A DNA stretch of 64,000 nucleotides from a virus. Shown piece after piece: positions 40,392-49,249 of the stretch. The translations under genes were made by a program, and so were the position numbers. The notes under the pieces are model-generated. The model did not search any database. It saw only the letters and a list, made by a program, of their open reading frames with translations, and was not told the origin of the DNA. Within the stretch, counting starts at the first letter, position 1, and every line of letters starts with the position of its first letter. Location of the stretch: the IMG/VR virus record IMGVR_UViG_3300037502_003155, positions 1-64,000 of that record. One strand, written 5' to 3'.

Positions 40392-41480
40392 TTATGAACG
40401 AGTCCTTCTCATTTTTTCAGTCACCTCTCGCCCGAAGTAGGCTGATGTCACCGTTACATCGGGGATTCTCTCTAATCCGCCATGTTGGGCGAGGGCATCG
40501 GGGTTGATGTATTCCATCATGTCTCTGGTGTAAAACGCCCCATTGTTGGCGGCTACCTGTTCAGCCACCATGCCCAGATCGGTACGACTAGGCTTACCTG
40601 TTGCCGCGTTTTGCCGAGCAATGCCAATATCTTTAGGGGACTCAAAGGAACCGTCATCAAACCCGACCATCATTCGATGGAACTCCGCCTTGCCATCGGG
40701 GGCATAGACGGCATTCGTGACGGATACGGGTTGTCTCTCTCCCATCGACAGGGATTTCTTGAAGGTTTCTAGGCTATCTTCACTATTGGCGATAGCCTTG
40801 CGCTCTTCTTCCCCCGCATTCTCCCAGAATTGCCTAGCGGCCCCCTGGATATCCCCACGGGCAAGCGACTTCTTGAGCCGATTATAGCTTTCCGGCTGAG
40901 ACAACAAAAAAGCAGAATCAAGCCCCTGTGTTGTACCGTCCGACATCACGGCATAGTATCGGGCCAGTTGGCCGCTATTTTGGCTGCGAATCATGTAGTT
41001 ATCGCTATAGGCATCTTCCGCGTAAACCTTGCGGTCTCCAAATGGCCCTTCTTCAATGAGGTATGGCGCGTCATTTTCTTTAAATGAGTCAGCGATGCGA
41101 GTGATCTTGGGTCGCTTTTCTGGAGGGGTTTCTAGCGATTCTTTTAGGGTTATGCGCTTTGTCTTAGCTGGTCTTTTAGGCTTTGTTTCAACGGGCTTAG
41201 GCTTCACATAAGGTTTCTGTCCCTTCGCAGCCTTAACCTCACTCTTTAACTTCGCCCGTTCTTTCGCTTTCTCTACTGTCTTCGCCTTGGCCTCTTTACT
41301 GGTCTGCGAAGCCTTATCCCGGCTGCATTTCTTCGTCCTGGGAATCCAACCCCGACCACAAGCAACGCCTTGGCCTCGTTGGTCTAGACGCATCCCGTCA
41401 GCATACCCTTGGATGAACTCCGGGGAAGCGTCCAACCTAAGGTCATACTGAAGCGCTAGAAGGTGATGGGATAAGGCCAT
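40392..41480 (-). CDS. Protein with N-terminal GYxDGMRLD/CX10C module (copy 1)
   Basis: 362 aa. Residues 15-60 carry the shared module: FIQGYADGMRLDQRGQGVACG, then GWIPRTKKCS, followed by a Lys/Ala-rich basic helix. The C-terminal half (APDGKAEFHRMMVGFDDGSF...) is unrecognised. Three other virion-region proteins carry the module. It may be packaged in the head or tail and delivered to the host. Confidence 0.65.
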   Translation of the reverse strand: MALSHHLLALQYDLRLDASPEFIQGYADGMRLDQRGQGVACGRGWIPRTKKCSRDKASQTSKEAKAKTVEKAKERAKLKSEVKAAKGQKPYVKPKPVETKPKRPAKTKRITLKESLETPPEKRPKITRIADSFKENDAPYLIEEGPFGDRKVYAEDAYSDNYMIRSQNSGQLARYYAVMSDGTTQGLDSAFLLSQPESYNRLKKSLARGDIQGAARQFWENAGEEERKAIANSEDSLETFKKSLSMGERQPVSVTNAVYAPDGKAEFHRMMVGFDDGSFESPKDIGIARQNAATGKPSRTDLGMVAEQVAANNGAFYTRDMMEYINPDALAQHGGLERIPDVTVTSAYFGREVTEKMRRTRS

Positions 41481-41540
41481 GCTGCCAAGTTGAACTCATT
41501 AATTCCAATCCTGTCACCCTACCTCACCTATACCCTCTAT

Positions 41541-41557
41541 TTTGCGAAATCCGCTAA
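41541..41557 (-). promoter_or_regulatory. 17-bp element TTAGCGGATTTCGCAAA
   Basis: 61 bp upstream of the 41480 ATG, overlapping the stop codon of the preceding gene. Confidence 0.8.
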
Positions 41558-42486
41558 CCTAGCCCCGACAGATACGACAATTCACCCAATGCACTAACCC
41601 CGGTGCCACCATCAGCCCCCGTCCCTCGTACCCATAGCGCACGGGCATAGGGCACACACACGGTCGCAATGTTTCGGGTCGCTAGCAGATCCCCGACCTG
41701 CACGGCAAAAACATCCCTCGCAGGCCGACACACAATGCCGAGATAGGTCAGTTCATCCACCACTTCGCCGCTGATGGCCGACAGGTCGAACGACACCAGC
41801 ACCCCGGTCATCTCTGGTAATGACCCTTGCCAAACGCCCTCGATCTGCACCGATTGGAACGACCGGGGGCGGTAGGTTGTGCTGCCGTACAGCGTCACAA
41901 TGTCGCCAACTTGCACCAATTCCCCGACCTGGGGACTGGCAGGGTTAGCGGCGGCGGTAAAGCTCAGTCCTTCACTCACTGCCCTCGCCACGGTGAAGGT
42001 ATTGGCCCCAATAAAGTCGGCTAGATCAATGGCATAGTTCAGGTTGTTATCGGGGGCCGGGGCTTGGGCCTCTACCGTTAGCTGCACCGTCACCTCATCG
42101 CCCGCCACGGTGCCCACGGGGGCATAGAGGCTTAGCCCTTGGGTATCCGCCCATCCCATCAATGGCACGACACCAGGAATAGCGTTAGGGTCTGCCTTGA
42201 GGGTATAGAGTTGGCCCCCTAGCGCTACCCTTGCCACCGCTGACACCGTGTAGTTCTCGGCTTCGCTGAATGGCACCGTGAACAATCGGCCCGCATAGGT
42301 TGGGGCTGGCAGTGGCACCGATACCGCATCAAACCCAGGGCGCAACCCAAAGCCCCCGTAGGCACTCACCAGGGCGAACGGGGGCCGTACCTGGGGCGTG
42401 GTGATAGTTTGTACCCTGAGTAAAGGTGCCTTCGCCAATGGTGGCTCTGGGGTGGTGGGTAGGCTAGCGTTGGTGAGTAGGAGCAT
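41554..42486 (-). CDS. Tail structural protein, 310 aa
   Basis: Ala/Val/Thr/Pro-rich, consistently beta (YTVSAVARVALGGQLYTLKADPN; GDEVTVQLTVEAQAPAPDNN). Stop overlaps the 17-bp element. Composition and position fit a tail-tip or tube-associated protein; no family recognised. Confidence 0.6.
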   Translation of the reverse strand: MLLLTNASLPTTPEPPLAKAPLLRVQTITTPQVRPPFALVSAYGGFGLRPGFDAVSVPLPAPTYAGRLFTVPFSEAENYTVSAVARVALGGQLYTLKADPNAIPGVVPLMGWADTQGLSLYAPVGTVAGDEVTVQLTVEAQAPAPDNNLNYAIDLADFIGANTFTVARAVSEGLSFTAAANPASPQVGELVQVGDIVTLYGSTTYRPRSFQSVQIEGVWQGSLPEMTGVLVSFDLSAISGEVVDELTYLGIVCRPARDVFAVQVGDLLATRNIATVCVPYARALWVRGTGADGGTGVSALGELSYLSGLG

Positions 42487-42488
42487 GG

Positions 42489-43856
42489 TTAGCCGTAAAG
42501 AGCTTCTGCTAGGGAGATGTCACTAGAGTCAAGCTTTACGCCATTTTTTGTCCAAGTCAGGAAATCGGCCAATGATTCACGTTCTTGACGAGCTAGCTTT
42601 TGTGGATTCCCACTCCAGTCAATCCCAGACTCAAGCAAAGCGGATGCGATGGCCCTAGCCTCTTTGCCGTTACTTGATGCCGTAATTTGCATTCCCGATG
42701 GAATATGGGTGATGCTATAACCCGTTCTCTTCCCAGCAGCATTCGGGTTTAAGTTGATATCTTTTAGCGGAACAATCGCCAAATCTCCCTCAACCTTGGC
42801 GTTAACTTTTTGACTGCCATTAAGGCCAACAATCTCAATTTCTTGGGATTTGAATTTCTTTCCTTCCATGGCGTCTTGAAAAAATTGCCTGCGTTCTTCC
42901 ATTCCTGCCTTGGAACTAAGAGTCATTGCCGTCATCCTTTTTGGCAGGAAGGCGTCAGAAAACTTTTCCATTTTTTCAGGATCGGCTGGCTTTGGATTTG
43001 AAAGCCCTGATGTTGCTTTCTTGGTGGCTGTCCTCCGTTGTTTCCGTTCTTCTTTGTATTTCTTATCAAATTCCTCTTGTGACGTTGTTTTTGATCGGGT
43101 TTTTCCTGGTTGTTGTTTTGATTGCCGTTTAGCCCGATTTTCCATGCCGACACGCTCAGACCCCTGAATATCAGACGGCATCGAAAAAGCTTTGCCAGAT
43201 TTTTGAGATTCACGGGCCAGTCTTGCCGCTTTCTCCACCTGAAATGCAGCAGACCTAGGATTCCCTTTCGGGCCTCCTGATGCGCTCATGGTGCCCTTGA
43301 CGTTTCGTTGCCAATTCTTAGCCCACGAATTAGCCACTTCCATACCCGCAGCTTCCGCCTTGCCAACATCCCCCGTCTCGGCCAATGTACGGGAAAAGGT
43401 CAGCAAGGAATCACCCATCGACTCTAATTCAACATGACGGGCACCTATAGCGATTTCGCCTTGACGGGGCTTAGCGTTATTGGCTTCCTTTAGATATTCC
43501 GTGGCAACGTCCGTAACTCGCCTAGAAAACTCAGTATTGACCTTCTGAAGCTTAGCCGGATCTTGCTTAGGCTCTGGCTTTTCCTTATCCCGTGGCTTCT
43601 GCCCTTTCGCCGCCTTAACCTCGCCCTTGAGCTTCGCCCGTTCTCTAGCCTTCTCAGCCGTCCGTGCCTTAGCTTCTTTGGGTGTAGCCGTCGCCTTATC
43701 CCGCGAGCACTTCTTGCTCCTGGGAATCCAACCCTTACCACAAGCCACCCCCTGACCACGCTGGTCGAGGCGCATTCCATCCACATACCCTTGGATAAAG
43801 GCTTCAGAAGCATCTAGCCGTAGCCCATACCGAAGCGCCAAAGAAACCGTAGACAT
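42489..43856 (-). CDS. Protein with N-terminal GYxDGMRLD/CX10C module (copy 2)
   Basis: 455 aa. Opens MSTVSLALRYGLRLDASEAFIQGYVDGMRLDQRGQG, then VACGKGWIPRSKKCS and a long Lys/Ala/Glu basic helix; very similar to the 41480 protein over the first 90 residues. Then a Lys/Arg-rich region and a C-terminal globular domain (GLNGSQKVNAKVEGDLAIVPLKD). High basic content suggests DNA contact. Confidence 0.65.
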   Translation of the reverse strand: MSTVSLALRYGLRLDASEAFIQGYVDGMRLDQRGQGVACGKGWIPRSKKCSRDKATATPKEAKARTAEKARERAKLKGEVKAAKGQKPRDKEKPEPKQDPAKLQKVNTEFSRRVTDVATEYLKEANNAKPRQGEIAIGARHVELESMGDSLLTFSRTLAETGDVGKAEAAGMEVANSWAKNWQRNVKGTMSASGGPKGNPRSAAFQVEKAARLARESQKSGKAFSMPSDIQGSERVGMENRAKRQSKQQPGKTRSKTTSQEEFDKKYKEERKQRRTATKKATSGLSNPKPADPEKMEKFSDAFLPKRMTAMTLSSKAGMEERRQFFQDAMEGKKFKSQEIEIVGLNGSQKVNAKVEGDLAIVPLKDINLNPNAAGKRTGYSITHIPSGMQITASSNGKEARAIASALLESGIDWSGNPQKLARQERESLADFLTWTKNGVKLDSSDISLAEALYG

Positions 43857-43858
43857 CG

Positions 43859-44521
43859 TTAAGCCTCCATATTCAAAACTTCCACCAACACCCGATCCGG
43901 GTCACAGGTCAGCGACAGCACCTTAGCCACCGCTGCACACTCACAGCCCGCCAACCTCACATAGACCACATCATCCCCCCGCCGTGCCAACAAATGGGCG
44001 GTGACTGGCCCTAGCGGTTCCTCTGTGGTCACAATGGCTTGGCCGTACTGCACCCTTACCCTTAGCGCACGGTCGTATAGGTCGGGGCTACACTTTGCGG
44101 TGGCCCCCTTGCCCACATCAGGAAACACCTGGATCGAGTTGGGGCCAGTGCCCAGCGTGGCCTCGGTCGCCTGAACCTGTTGCCCATCTACGCTCTTAGG
44201 CAGGGAGTAGGCCACAATCGTTGCGCTGGTCAGGTCTGCCGCTTCTAGGGTATAGCCCGTGCCCGATGGCCGTAGGGTGAGCAACCCAGGCCCACCCACG
44301 GCTTCAAACATCCCCACAAAGGGCATTCCCGATACCTCCCACCGTCGCCCCTTCAGCAGCGCATCCCGTTCAGGGCATGGGTTAAGCTCTACCGTCAGCA
44401 CATGGCCCGCCAACTTGGTTTTGCTGGGCTTGGCATAGACGGGCACCGCTAACCCCTGGAGGTCGCCTATGGGGTCAACCTCCAGCCATGTACGGTAGAT
44501 GTGGGTTAGGGAGGGGAGCAT
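43859..44521 (-). CDS. Tail-region protein, 220 aa
   Basis: Beta-rich (IGDLQGLAVPVYAKPSKTKLAGHVLTVELNPCPERDALLKGRRWEVSG). Overlaps the upstream gene at one base. No family recognised; small tail or tail-terminator protein by position. Confidence 0.6.
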   Translation of the reverse strand: MLPSLTHIYRTWLEVDPIGDLQGLAVPVYAKPSKTKLAGHVLTVELNPCPERDALLKGRRWEVSGMPFVGMFEAVGGPGLLTLRPSGTGYTLEAADLTSATIVAYSLPKSVDGQQVQATEATLGTGPNSIQVFPDVGKGATAKCSPDLYDRALRVRVQYGQAIVTTEEPLGPVTAHLLARRGDDVVYVRLAGCECAAVAKVLSLTCDPDRVLVEVLNMEA

Positions 44522-45210
44522 TACTCACCCTGAGCCGTCCGAATCGCATCCATCGTTTGAGGATGGGTAAACGATCCGCTGGTGGTATTGACAGCCGTAG
44601 GCGATGCCGCGCCATCAAAGAACGAAATCCCGGTAGCCTGTACGGTAAACTTCCGGTTGGCATCAATGTCGGGGGCAATGGTCAACTGCGCCAACTTGCG
44701 TACCTTGCCACTCCCACTAGCGGCGGTCGTCGTCGTTCGAGAAATGGCATTCGATACTGCACTGCCATTTGACAAAGACAAGCAGGTAACGGTACAGGTA
44801 AACGCGCCCGTCGTGCCAGGGGTAACACCCGTCACAACCACGGTATTTTCTACGCCTGTTCCACCCTGTACCGCCATTACGTCAGGGTGTAGGTTAATCA
44901 ATTCAGCCAGGGCAGCCGCTACATCATCTTCGGTCGGGGTCTCGCTGGAATCAAAGAACCAGGAAAAAACCCGCGCCGCCCCCGTGGGGCCATCAATGCT
45001 CACCTGGTAATGGGCATCAGCCACGGGCAGGTTAGCCTGAGAAACGGTGATGGTCTCTACCTGTGGTTCGCTGGTCGCATCCAAATTTACCCAGTGCTCT
45101 ACCCGTACATTGGCACCCCCGGCAATGGGCACCACACGGGCTTCGACCTCCAACGACACCGAGGACGTGGACGTGGTAATAGCGGTATAGGTTAAGTCAG
45201 CAATACTCAT
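44521..45210 (-). CDS. Putative tail tube-like protein, 229 aa
   Basis: Thr/Ser/Val-rich beta protein with the unit HYQVSIDG...AALAELINLHPDVMAV...TVVVTGVTPGT, also seen in the 52293-53144 decoration-like protein (SISVVGG...AGLLAAIQASDL...VITLRALTPN). This unit is common in tail tube and sheath proteins. C-terminus ends with a long Thr stretch. Confidence 0.55.
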   Translation of the reverse strand: MSIADLTYTAITTSTSSVSLEVEARVVPIAGGANVRVEHWVNLDATSEPQVETITVSQANLPVADAHYQVSIDGPTGAARVFSWFFDSSETPTEDDVAAALAELINLHPDVMAVQGGTGVENTVVVTGVTPGTTGAFTCTVTCLSLSNGSAVSNAISRTTTTAASGSGKVRKLAQLTIAPDIDANRKFTVQATGISFFDGAASPTAVNTTSGSFTHPQTMDAIRTAQGE

Positions 45211-45280
45211 GGGGAACCCCTAAAACAAGTGGTGTGATCACGTTGCTACAGTGACAGGGCTAAGGCACGATAGGCGACAG

Positions 45281-45297
45281 TTTGCGGAATTAGCTAA
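45281..45297 (-). promoter_or_regulatory. 17-bp element TTAGCTAATTCCGCAAA
   Basis: 71 bp upstream of the 45210 ATG; overlaps the stop region of the preceding gene. G6 of the consensus is T here. Confidence 0.75.
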
Positions 45298-45772
45298 ACA
45301 ACCCTGCCAATGACCTCAATTCCCTTTCCAGCACCGGCCCCGTCACCCTACACAGTCGATTGCGGGGGCAACGCCCCAACCCACAGGAAAATGTAGCCCG
45401 GTCATTCACCATGGCTTGGTGCTGCGCCCGTTTCTCGCTAGAAAGCCGTCGGGTAAGCTTCCCAGGGTTAGGCACCGTCAGGCTATGGGCCAACATCGGC
45501 TGTACCGCACCGATCTGACGATAGGACAAGGTATTCCCTCGCCATTCAAAGCCGTAGACCACCCCATCTAGCCCCTTGAACCAACCCCGAAACCAGCGCT
45601 CAGCCCCCAGTTGCTCTGCCTGGAATGACACCTGTTGGATGCCATCGGTAAACCCGTGGCGGGCCAGGGCTTGGTATACCTTCAACCGGGCTTGCCCCTG
45701 CTGTCGGCGTTGGTAAAGGGTGGGGAGGATGGCCACTAAGAACGCCCCCGTCGTCTCAACACCATTGACCAA
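45290..45772 (-). CDS. Tail-region protein, 160 aa
   Basis: Basic protein with ERWFRGWFKGLDGVVYGFEWRG and CGLGRCPRNRLC. Overlaps the preceding gene by 37 bp. No family recognised. Confidence 0.55.
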   Translation of the reverse strand: MVNGVETTGAFLVAILPTLYQRRQQGQARLKVYQALARHGFTDGIQQVSFQAEQLGAERWFRGWFKGLDGVVYGFEWRGNTLSYRQIGAVQPMLAHSLTVPNPGKLTRRLSSEKRAQHQAMVNDRATFSCGLGRCPRNRLCRVTGPVLERELRSLAGLFS

Positions 45773-46194
45773 TGCAGTTGACTCTGTTCTTCCACCTCCA
45801 CTCCCGGCACCAGGTCGCAGAGGATGCCTCCAAACGATTCAATCAACCCTTGGTCTAGCCGTTCTGAAACCAAGGCCGATAGTTGGTCTGCCGTTAGCCC
45901 CACCACATAGAATTTGCCCCTGCCGTGGATTTGGTCGAGGGCGTAGGCTTTGCTAATCCCCTGCACTTGGAGATCGTCAAGCTCGACCTCTACCCCCTGA
46001 ATGCCCTCGTACCGCTGCACCAGTCGAGGGGAAATCAGATCAATCGCTGGGTTAGGGCAGATGGTCAGCCAGGAAAAGCCCTCGGTGCGGTCGCCAATGG
46101 TTAGCACGCGGTTAGTCGGCAAGCCATAGCTACTGGCATGGTGGGCAGCGGCGTCCCTGGATGACTGGAATAGGGCGGTGAGGTTGATGGCCAT
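45736..46194 (-). CDS. Connector-region protein, 152 aa
   Basis: MAINLTALFQSSRDAAAHHASSYGLPTNRVLTIGDRTEGFSWLTICPNPAIDLIS... Located between the head-tail adaptor and tail genes, so a tail completion or neck role is likely (position only). TAATG coupling to the adaptor gene. Confidence 0.55.
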   Translation of the reverse strand: MAINLTALFQSSRDAAAHHASSYGLPTNRVLTIGDRTEGFSWLTICPNPAIDLISPRLVQRYEGIQGVEVELDDLQVQGISKAYALDQIHGRGKFYVVGLTADQLSALVSERLDQGLIESFGGILCDLVPGVEVEEQSQLHWSMVLRRRGRS

Positions 46195-46538
46195 TAGAAC
46201 GCAAACCCTAAACGTTTAGGCAATGTCCGGCGCAAGCGCTTAAACTGCTGTCCGTACAAGGTCTGGGAAAGGTCATCCTCTCCACCGGGGGCATTTACAC
46301 TGGCTTGCCCTTGCGCCACACTCTGAGCCGTTGCTGCACTCATCGCCTGCTGTAGCCGCTGACACTCAAGGGTATGCGCCGTCAACAACTTTACCCCTCG
46401 TTCCCGTATCGTGGCCACATCCCACACCGTTGCAGGGCATTGAAGCTCAGCAATGGCAAGGGCTTCTGAGATTTGGCCCTCAGTGAACCCGTCAAAGTCT
46501 GGGTAGGCCGTCTTGAATTGGGCAACGGTGATCGCCAT
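46194..46538 (-). CDS. DUF4054-like head-tail adaptor
   Basis: ATG at 46538 is preferred (GAGG five bases upstream) over 46556. AITVAQFKTAYPDFDGFTEGQISEALAIAELQC...KLLTAHTLECQRL...SVAQGQASV...LSQTLYGQQFKRL is the pattern of small head-tail connector proteins: a Y-P-x-F start, helical bundle and Y-G-x-x-F/Y-x-x-L end. Confidence 0.75.
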   Translation of the reverse strand: MAITVAQFKTAYPDFDGFTEGQISEALAIAELQCPATVWDVATIRERGVKLLTAHTLECQRLQQAMSAATAQSVAQGQASVNAPGGEDDLSQTLYGQQFKRLRRTLPKRLGFAF

Positions 46539-46592
46539 GGCATCCTCAACGCTCATCCCACGGTGCCACGGGGGAACGACGTTGATTTAGGC

Positions 46593-46609
46593 TTTGCGAA
46601 ATGCGCTAA
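46593..46609 (-). promoter_or_regulatory. 17-bp element TTAGCGCATTTCGCAAA
   Basis: 55 bp upstream of the 46538 ATG; overlaps the preceding stop codon. Identical to the copy before the portal gene. Confidence 0.85.
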
Positions 46610-46929
46610 TTCAGCCAGCCAGGGGTAAACCGGGTCTGCCCCACCCTAAACTTGCGGCGTCCCGTGGCCCACACCACGCCGCTGCCTACCGCTTGTACCT
46701 CGTATTCCCCGGTTGTTTGGGGCACGATGGTAAACCGATAGACCCCCGTGGCCGTCTTGGTCACTTCAGCGTTAGTGCCATAGACAAAGTTGCTTTGCTG
46801 CCCATTGGGGTTGATCAAGGCAAACCCGACCTTCTCTGGGTCGGTAAGAACTTCATCCTCATCGCGGAACTCGCCCGTGTAGATGATGGCCGTCCCTGGT
46901 TCAACAAGGGTCGTCGTTTCCTGGTTCAC
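46606..46929 (-). CDS. Ig/BACON-like small virion protein, 107 aa
   Basis: GTG start at 46929. LVEPGTAIIYTGEFRDEDEVLTDPEKVGFALINPNG...TGVYRFTIVPQTTGEYEVQAVG is a single immunoglobulin-like beta domain, as often found decorating virions. Weak ribosome site. Confidence 0.6.
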   Translation of the reverse strand: MNQETTTLVEPGTAIIYTGEFRDEDEVLTDPEKVGFALINPNGQQSNFVYGTNAEVTKTATGVYRFTIVPQTTGEYEVQAVGSGVVWATGRRKFRVGQTRFTPGWLN

Positions 46930-47176
46930 TTCGGTAAAGCCTCATGGAATGGGTAGCGGTGGTTAGGCCGAGCAAGGGCTCTGAGGGATGCAGAATCACA
47001 GCATGGGGCAACACGCTAAGCCCAGGAGATGGCATCGCTAGCCGCTCCAACGACAGACGATGCGTGGCGGCATTGAGCGTATGCACCCACAGCGGGGGCC
47101 GCTCAACACGACGGGAGGAAGGGTTTAAACCCAGCGGGCTGAGATTTCCTTTTAGGCCAAGCGGGAAGAGGGCCAT
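46901..47176 (-). CDS. Hypothetical protein, 91 aa
   Basis: ATG at 47176 (MALFPLGLKGNLSPLGLNPSS...RPPLWVHTLNAATHRLSLERLAMPSPGLSVLPHAVILHPSEPLLGL). Overlaps the next gene by 29 bp. Pro/Leu-rich, reads as a real polypeptide rather than a shadow frame; not recognised. Confidence 0.5.
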   Translation of the reverse strand: MALFPLGLKGNLSPLGLNPSSRRVERPPLWVHTLNAATHRLSLERLAMPSPGLSVLPHAVILHPSEPLLGLTTATHSMRLYRSEPGNDDPC

Positions 47177-47235
47177 GACTCTACAAAACTCACCCCACCA
47201 TCTTACCAAGGCCACCCATAGCCTCCACTGCCAAT

Positions 47236-47702
47236 GAGTCAGTGTTCACTGACTGGCTGACAAAACGCCAGAACCGCCACCGCGCAAGGGTTTTGAGCAA
47301 CGTCAATAATCCCAGTCAGTGATTTGTCAGCGCCAGTCAGTACCAGTCAATAGCCTACTGACTGGCCAAAACCATTGATATACAAGGCTTTAGGGTACAC
47401 CAGTCAGCAAGTCAGTGAAATCCTTATATAGATATTTAAAATATTCCTCCCTGAAATGCCCTAAAGGATAAAAATGTACTACCTATAAAAATAATCGCGA
47501 TACCTCAATTTTCACTGACTTACTGACTCGTCCTACTCAAACCCTTGATATATAAGGTTTTTCACCAGTCAGAGCCTTACTGACTGACACTGACTGACAC
47601 TGACTGGTCTGCTGACAATTCTCCTAGAACCCTTGATATATAAGGCTTTCCATTAGTCAGTAGTTACTGACTGGTTTTACTGACTTGGATTATTGACTGA
47701 GA
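47236..47702. repeat. CAGTCAGT / TTGATATATAAGG repeat island 2
   Basis: Same architecture as island 1: CAGTCAGT tetramers, CCTTGATATATAAGG stem-loops at 47542-47556 and 47633-47645, and a 36-bp block identical to island 1. AT-rich DNA with no convincing ORF from 47177 to 47909. Confidence 0.88.
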
Positions 47703-47777
47703 TAGCTTCCCTCTAATCCAAAGATGGAAGTAAATATATCTACTAAGAGTTATTTATCTATATCTATAAAGAGCGCA

Positions 47778-47794
47778 TTGTATACAGTACACAG
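47778..47794. promoter_or_regulatory. TTGTATAC-N-GTACACA palindrome, copy 2
   Basis: TTGTATACAGTACACAG, preceded by TTATCTATATCTATAAAGAG. Same orientation as copy 1 relative to the repeat island. Confidence 0.7.
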
Positions 47795-47909
47795 TCAGTT
47801 TTCCGCAGATCGGCCAGTGGTGTTGGCGCTGACTGACTGGGCAGCAAAAAGCCCCACCGTGGGGCGGGGCTGGTCAGCGGGCTTTTGAGGGGCAGTGGTG
47901 CGGGCTGGG

Positions 47910-48146
47910 CTACAGAACCGGGCGAGTACCCTTGCCAGCGGCCCGCCACCCGCTGACAAACGCCTTGGCCCATTCGTGCGAGGAGCGCACGATCTGAATG
48001 TCGCGCCCTGCGATGGGGGCATGGACGGGGAGCTTGGTGTGGCCCTGTTGTGCCCAGCGACGGCCTGCCTCGTAGCAAGCCTCCTCGGTAGCGTTGAAAT
48101 CGGGGCTAGGGGTAAAGGTTCCCCCGAATGATGCGTATGCGGTCAT
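47910..48146 (-). CDS. Hypothetical protein, 78 aa
   Basis: ATG at 48146 with a CCCAATCAACAAGGAAACACC leader, a variant of the early leader. MTAYASFGGTFTPSPDFNATEEACYEAGRRWAQQGHTKLP...; helical, one Cys. Not recognised. Confidence 0.55.
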   Translation of the reverse strand: MTAYASFGGTFTPSPDFNATEEACYEAGRRWAQQGHTKLPVHAPIAGRDIQIVRSSHEWAKAFVSGWRAAGKGTRPVL

Positions 48147-48221
48147 GGTGTTTCCTTGTTGATTGGGTGGTGAGGTTGGTTGCCTCATGTAAATCAATAT
48201 GCCACACTTGACCGTGACGTG

Positions 48222-48467
48222 TCAAGCGTTTTCTGAATTATCTTTTTGCTGTTGGCGTTTAATGTTACGCAGGATTCTGTTGACTGCTCGGCTGCGTCGT
48301 TGGCGTTCAGCGTCGGGGGTGCCACCTGGTGCGCCGTGGCGGTGCCCGCCGTGGGAAGACTGAGAGTCGGTCACGGTTTTTCCGCAGGGCTTGCATCGCC
48401 AGCGCTGGGCATAGCTTGACGTTCTTCCGTTGCGAACCATGGGTCTATTGCAGTGGGGGCAGTTCAT
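48222..48467 (-). CDS. Zinc-finger (IS1/transposase-like) protein, 81 aa
   Basis: ATG at 48467: MNCPHCNRPMVRNGRTSSYAQRWRCKPCGKTV has two Cys pairs spaced as in the N-terminal zinc finger of IS1-like InsA proteins and short phage DNA binders. The C-terminus (DAERQRRSRAVNRILRNIKRQ) is basic. Confidence 0.65.
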   Translation of the reverse strand: MNCPHCNRPMVRNGRTSSYAQRWRCKPCGKTVTDSQSSHGGHRHGAPGGTPDAERQRRSRAVNRILRNIKRQQQKDNSENA

Positions 48468-48553
48468 GTCGTTGTCATCGTTGCCTACCTCCTTAATATA
48501 CGCGCTTGAGTGTGACGGGCTAATCAAGGTTGCAGCACGTTTTAATGACCCAA

Positions 48554-48580
48554 CAAAAAAGCCCCTCGGGCGGAGGGGCT
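48554..48580 (-). terminator. Leftward terminator
   Basis: AGCCCCTC..GAGGGGCT hairpin then TTTTTT when read leftward; ends the 48602-49137 pair. Confidence 0.8.
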
Positions 48581-48601
48581 ATCACACACTCAATCACGCA
48601 T

Positions 48602-48871
48602 CTATCGCACAGCCACGCCCGCCGCCTGATAGACCTGCTGGGCATCCACCGCATCCTCGAGGCGCGTCCCCACGGGGGCGCCGGGCAACGTCTCCACCGT
48701 GGGCACCGAGGACACCCGCAGCCCTACCGAGTCAGGATGGGCCAATGCGGCCTCTTCACTGCGGAAATACCAGGGCTTACCATCGTGGGCTGATTGGATC
48801 GTGCCATCGGCCATCAGCCGGAAACGGTCGTGGCGGTCGGCTAGGTAGTAAAGGGTCTTGGGTAGGGTCAT
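48602..48871 (-). CDS. Hypothetical protein, 89 aa
   Basis: ATG at 48871 overlaps the upstream stop (ATGA). MTLPKTLYYLADRHDRFRLMADGTIQSAHDGKPWYFRSEEAALAHPDS...; small beta-alpha protein, not recognised. Confidence 0.55.
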   Translation of the reverse strand: MTLPKTLYYLADRHDRFRLMADGTIQSAHDGKPWYFRSEEAALAHPDSVGLRVSSVPTVETLPGAPVGTRLEDAVDAQQVYQAAGVAVR

Positions 48872-49137
48872 GGCGTCACCGGGGCAAACTCTAGGCATTC
48901 TCTGACCTCCGGGTGCATGGCCGCAATGGCGTCGTCTAGCGCCCCCATGCGCCCCTCTAGGGTTTCTCGCTGATCTACAACCCGGCATGGATTAATGCAG
49001 CCCTGCCGCCCCCGCTGTCGGGCATAGTGGCAGCATCGGCTATTGAATTTTATCTCGCTCATCGGTGGGCCATGGCTCACAATAAAGCGCTGTTGGTTGG
49101 GGTCGTGAACAGCGGTGCAAAGCTCACATCGTCGCAT
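48868..49137 (-). CDS. Cys/His-rich protein, 89 aa
   Basis: MRRCELCTAVHDPNQQRFIVSHGPP..., then RCCHYARQRGRQGCINPC: an N-terminal CELC pair and a later Cys/His cluster suggest a zinc-binding fold similar to HNH-type C-C motifs, without a clear catalytic His-Asn. Confidence 0.6.
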   Translation of the reverse strand: MRRCELCTAVHDPNQQRFIVSHGPPMSEIKFNSRCCHYARQRGRQGCINPCRVVDQRETLEGRMGALDDAIAAMHPEVRECLEFAPVTP

Positions 49138-49210
49138 GGTGGTCCCCAGAATTTTGCCAAGGCTAGCACAGGGGTATTATCGCGGTGTAGTAAGGGATAC
49201 AGAGGGTAAT

Positions 49211-49249
49211 AAAAACCACCCTCACTACATTAGTGAGGGTGGTTTGGTT
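49211..49249. terminator. 13-bp perfect hairpin, bidirectional terminator
   Basis: ACCACCCTCACTA CAT TAGTGAGGGTGGT with A-run before and T-rich tract after. The stop codon of the 49230 ORF falls within the stem. Confidence 0.8.

Noticed and set aside
46944-47237. Rightward 97-aa ORF
   Set aside because: Arg/Ser-rich shadow of the leftward 46901-47176 frame, which reads more like a real protein and fits the operon.
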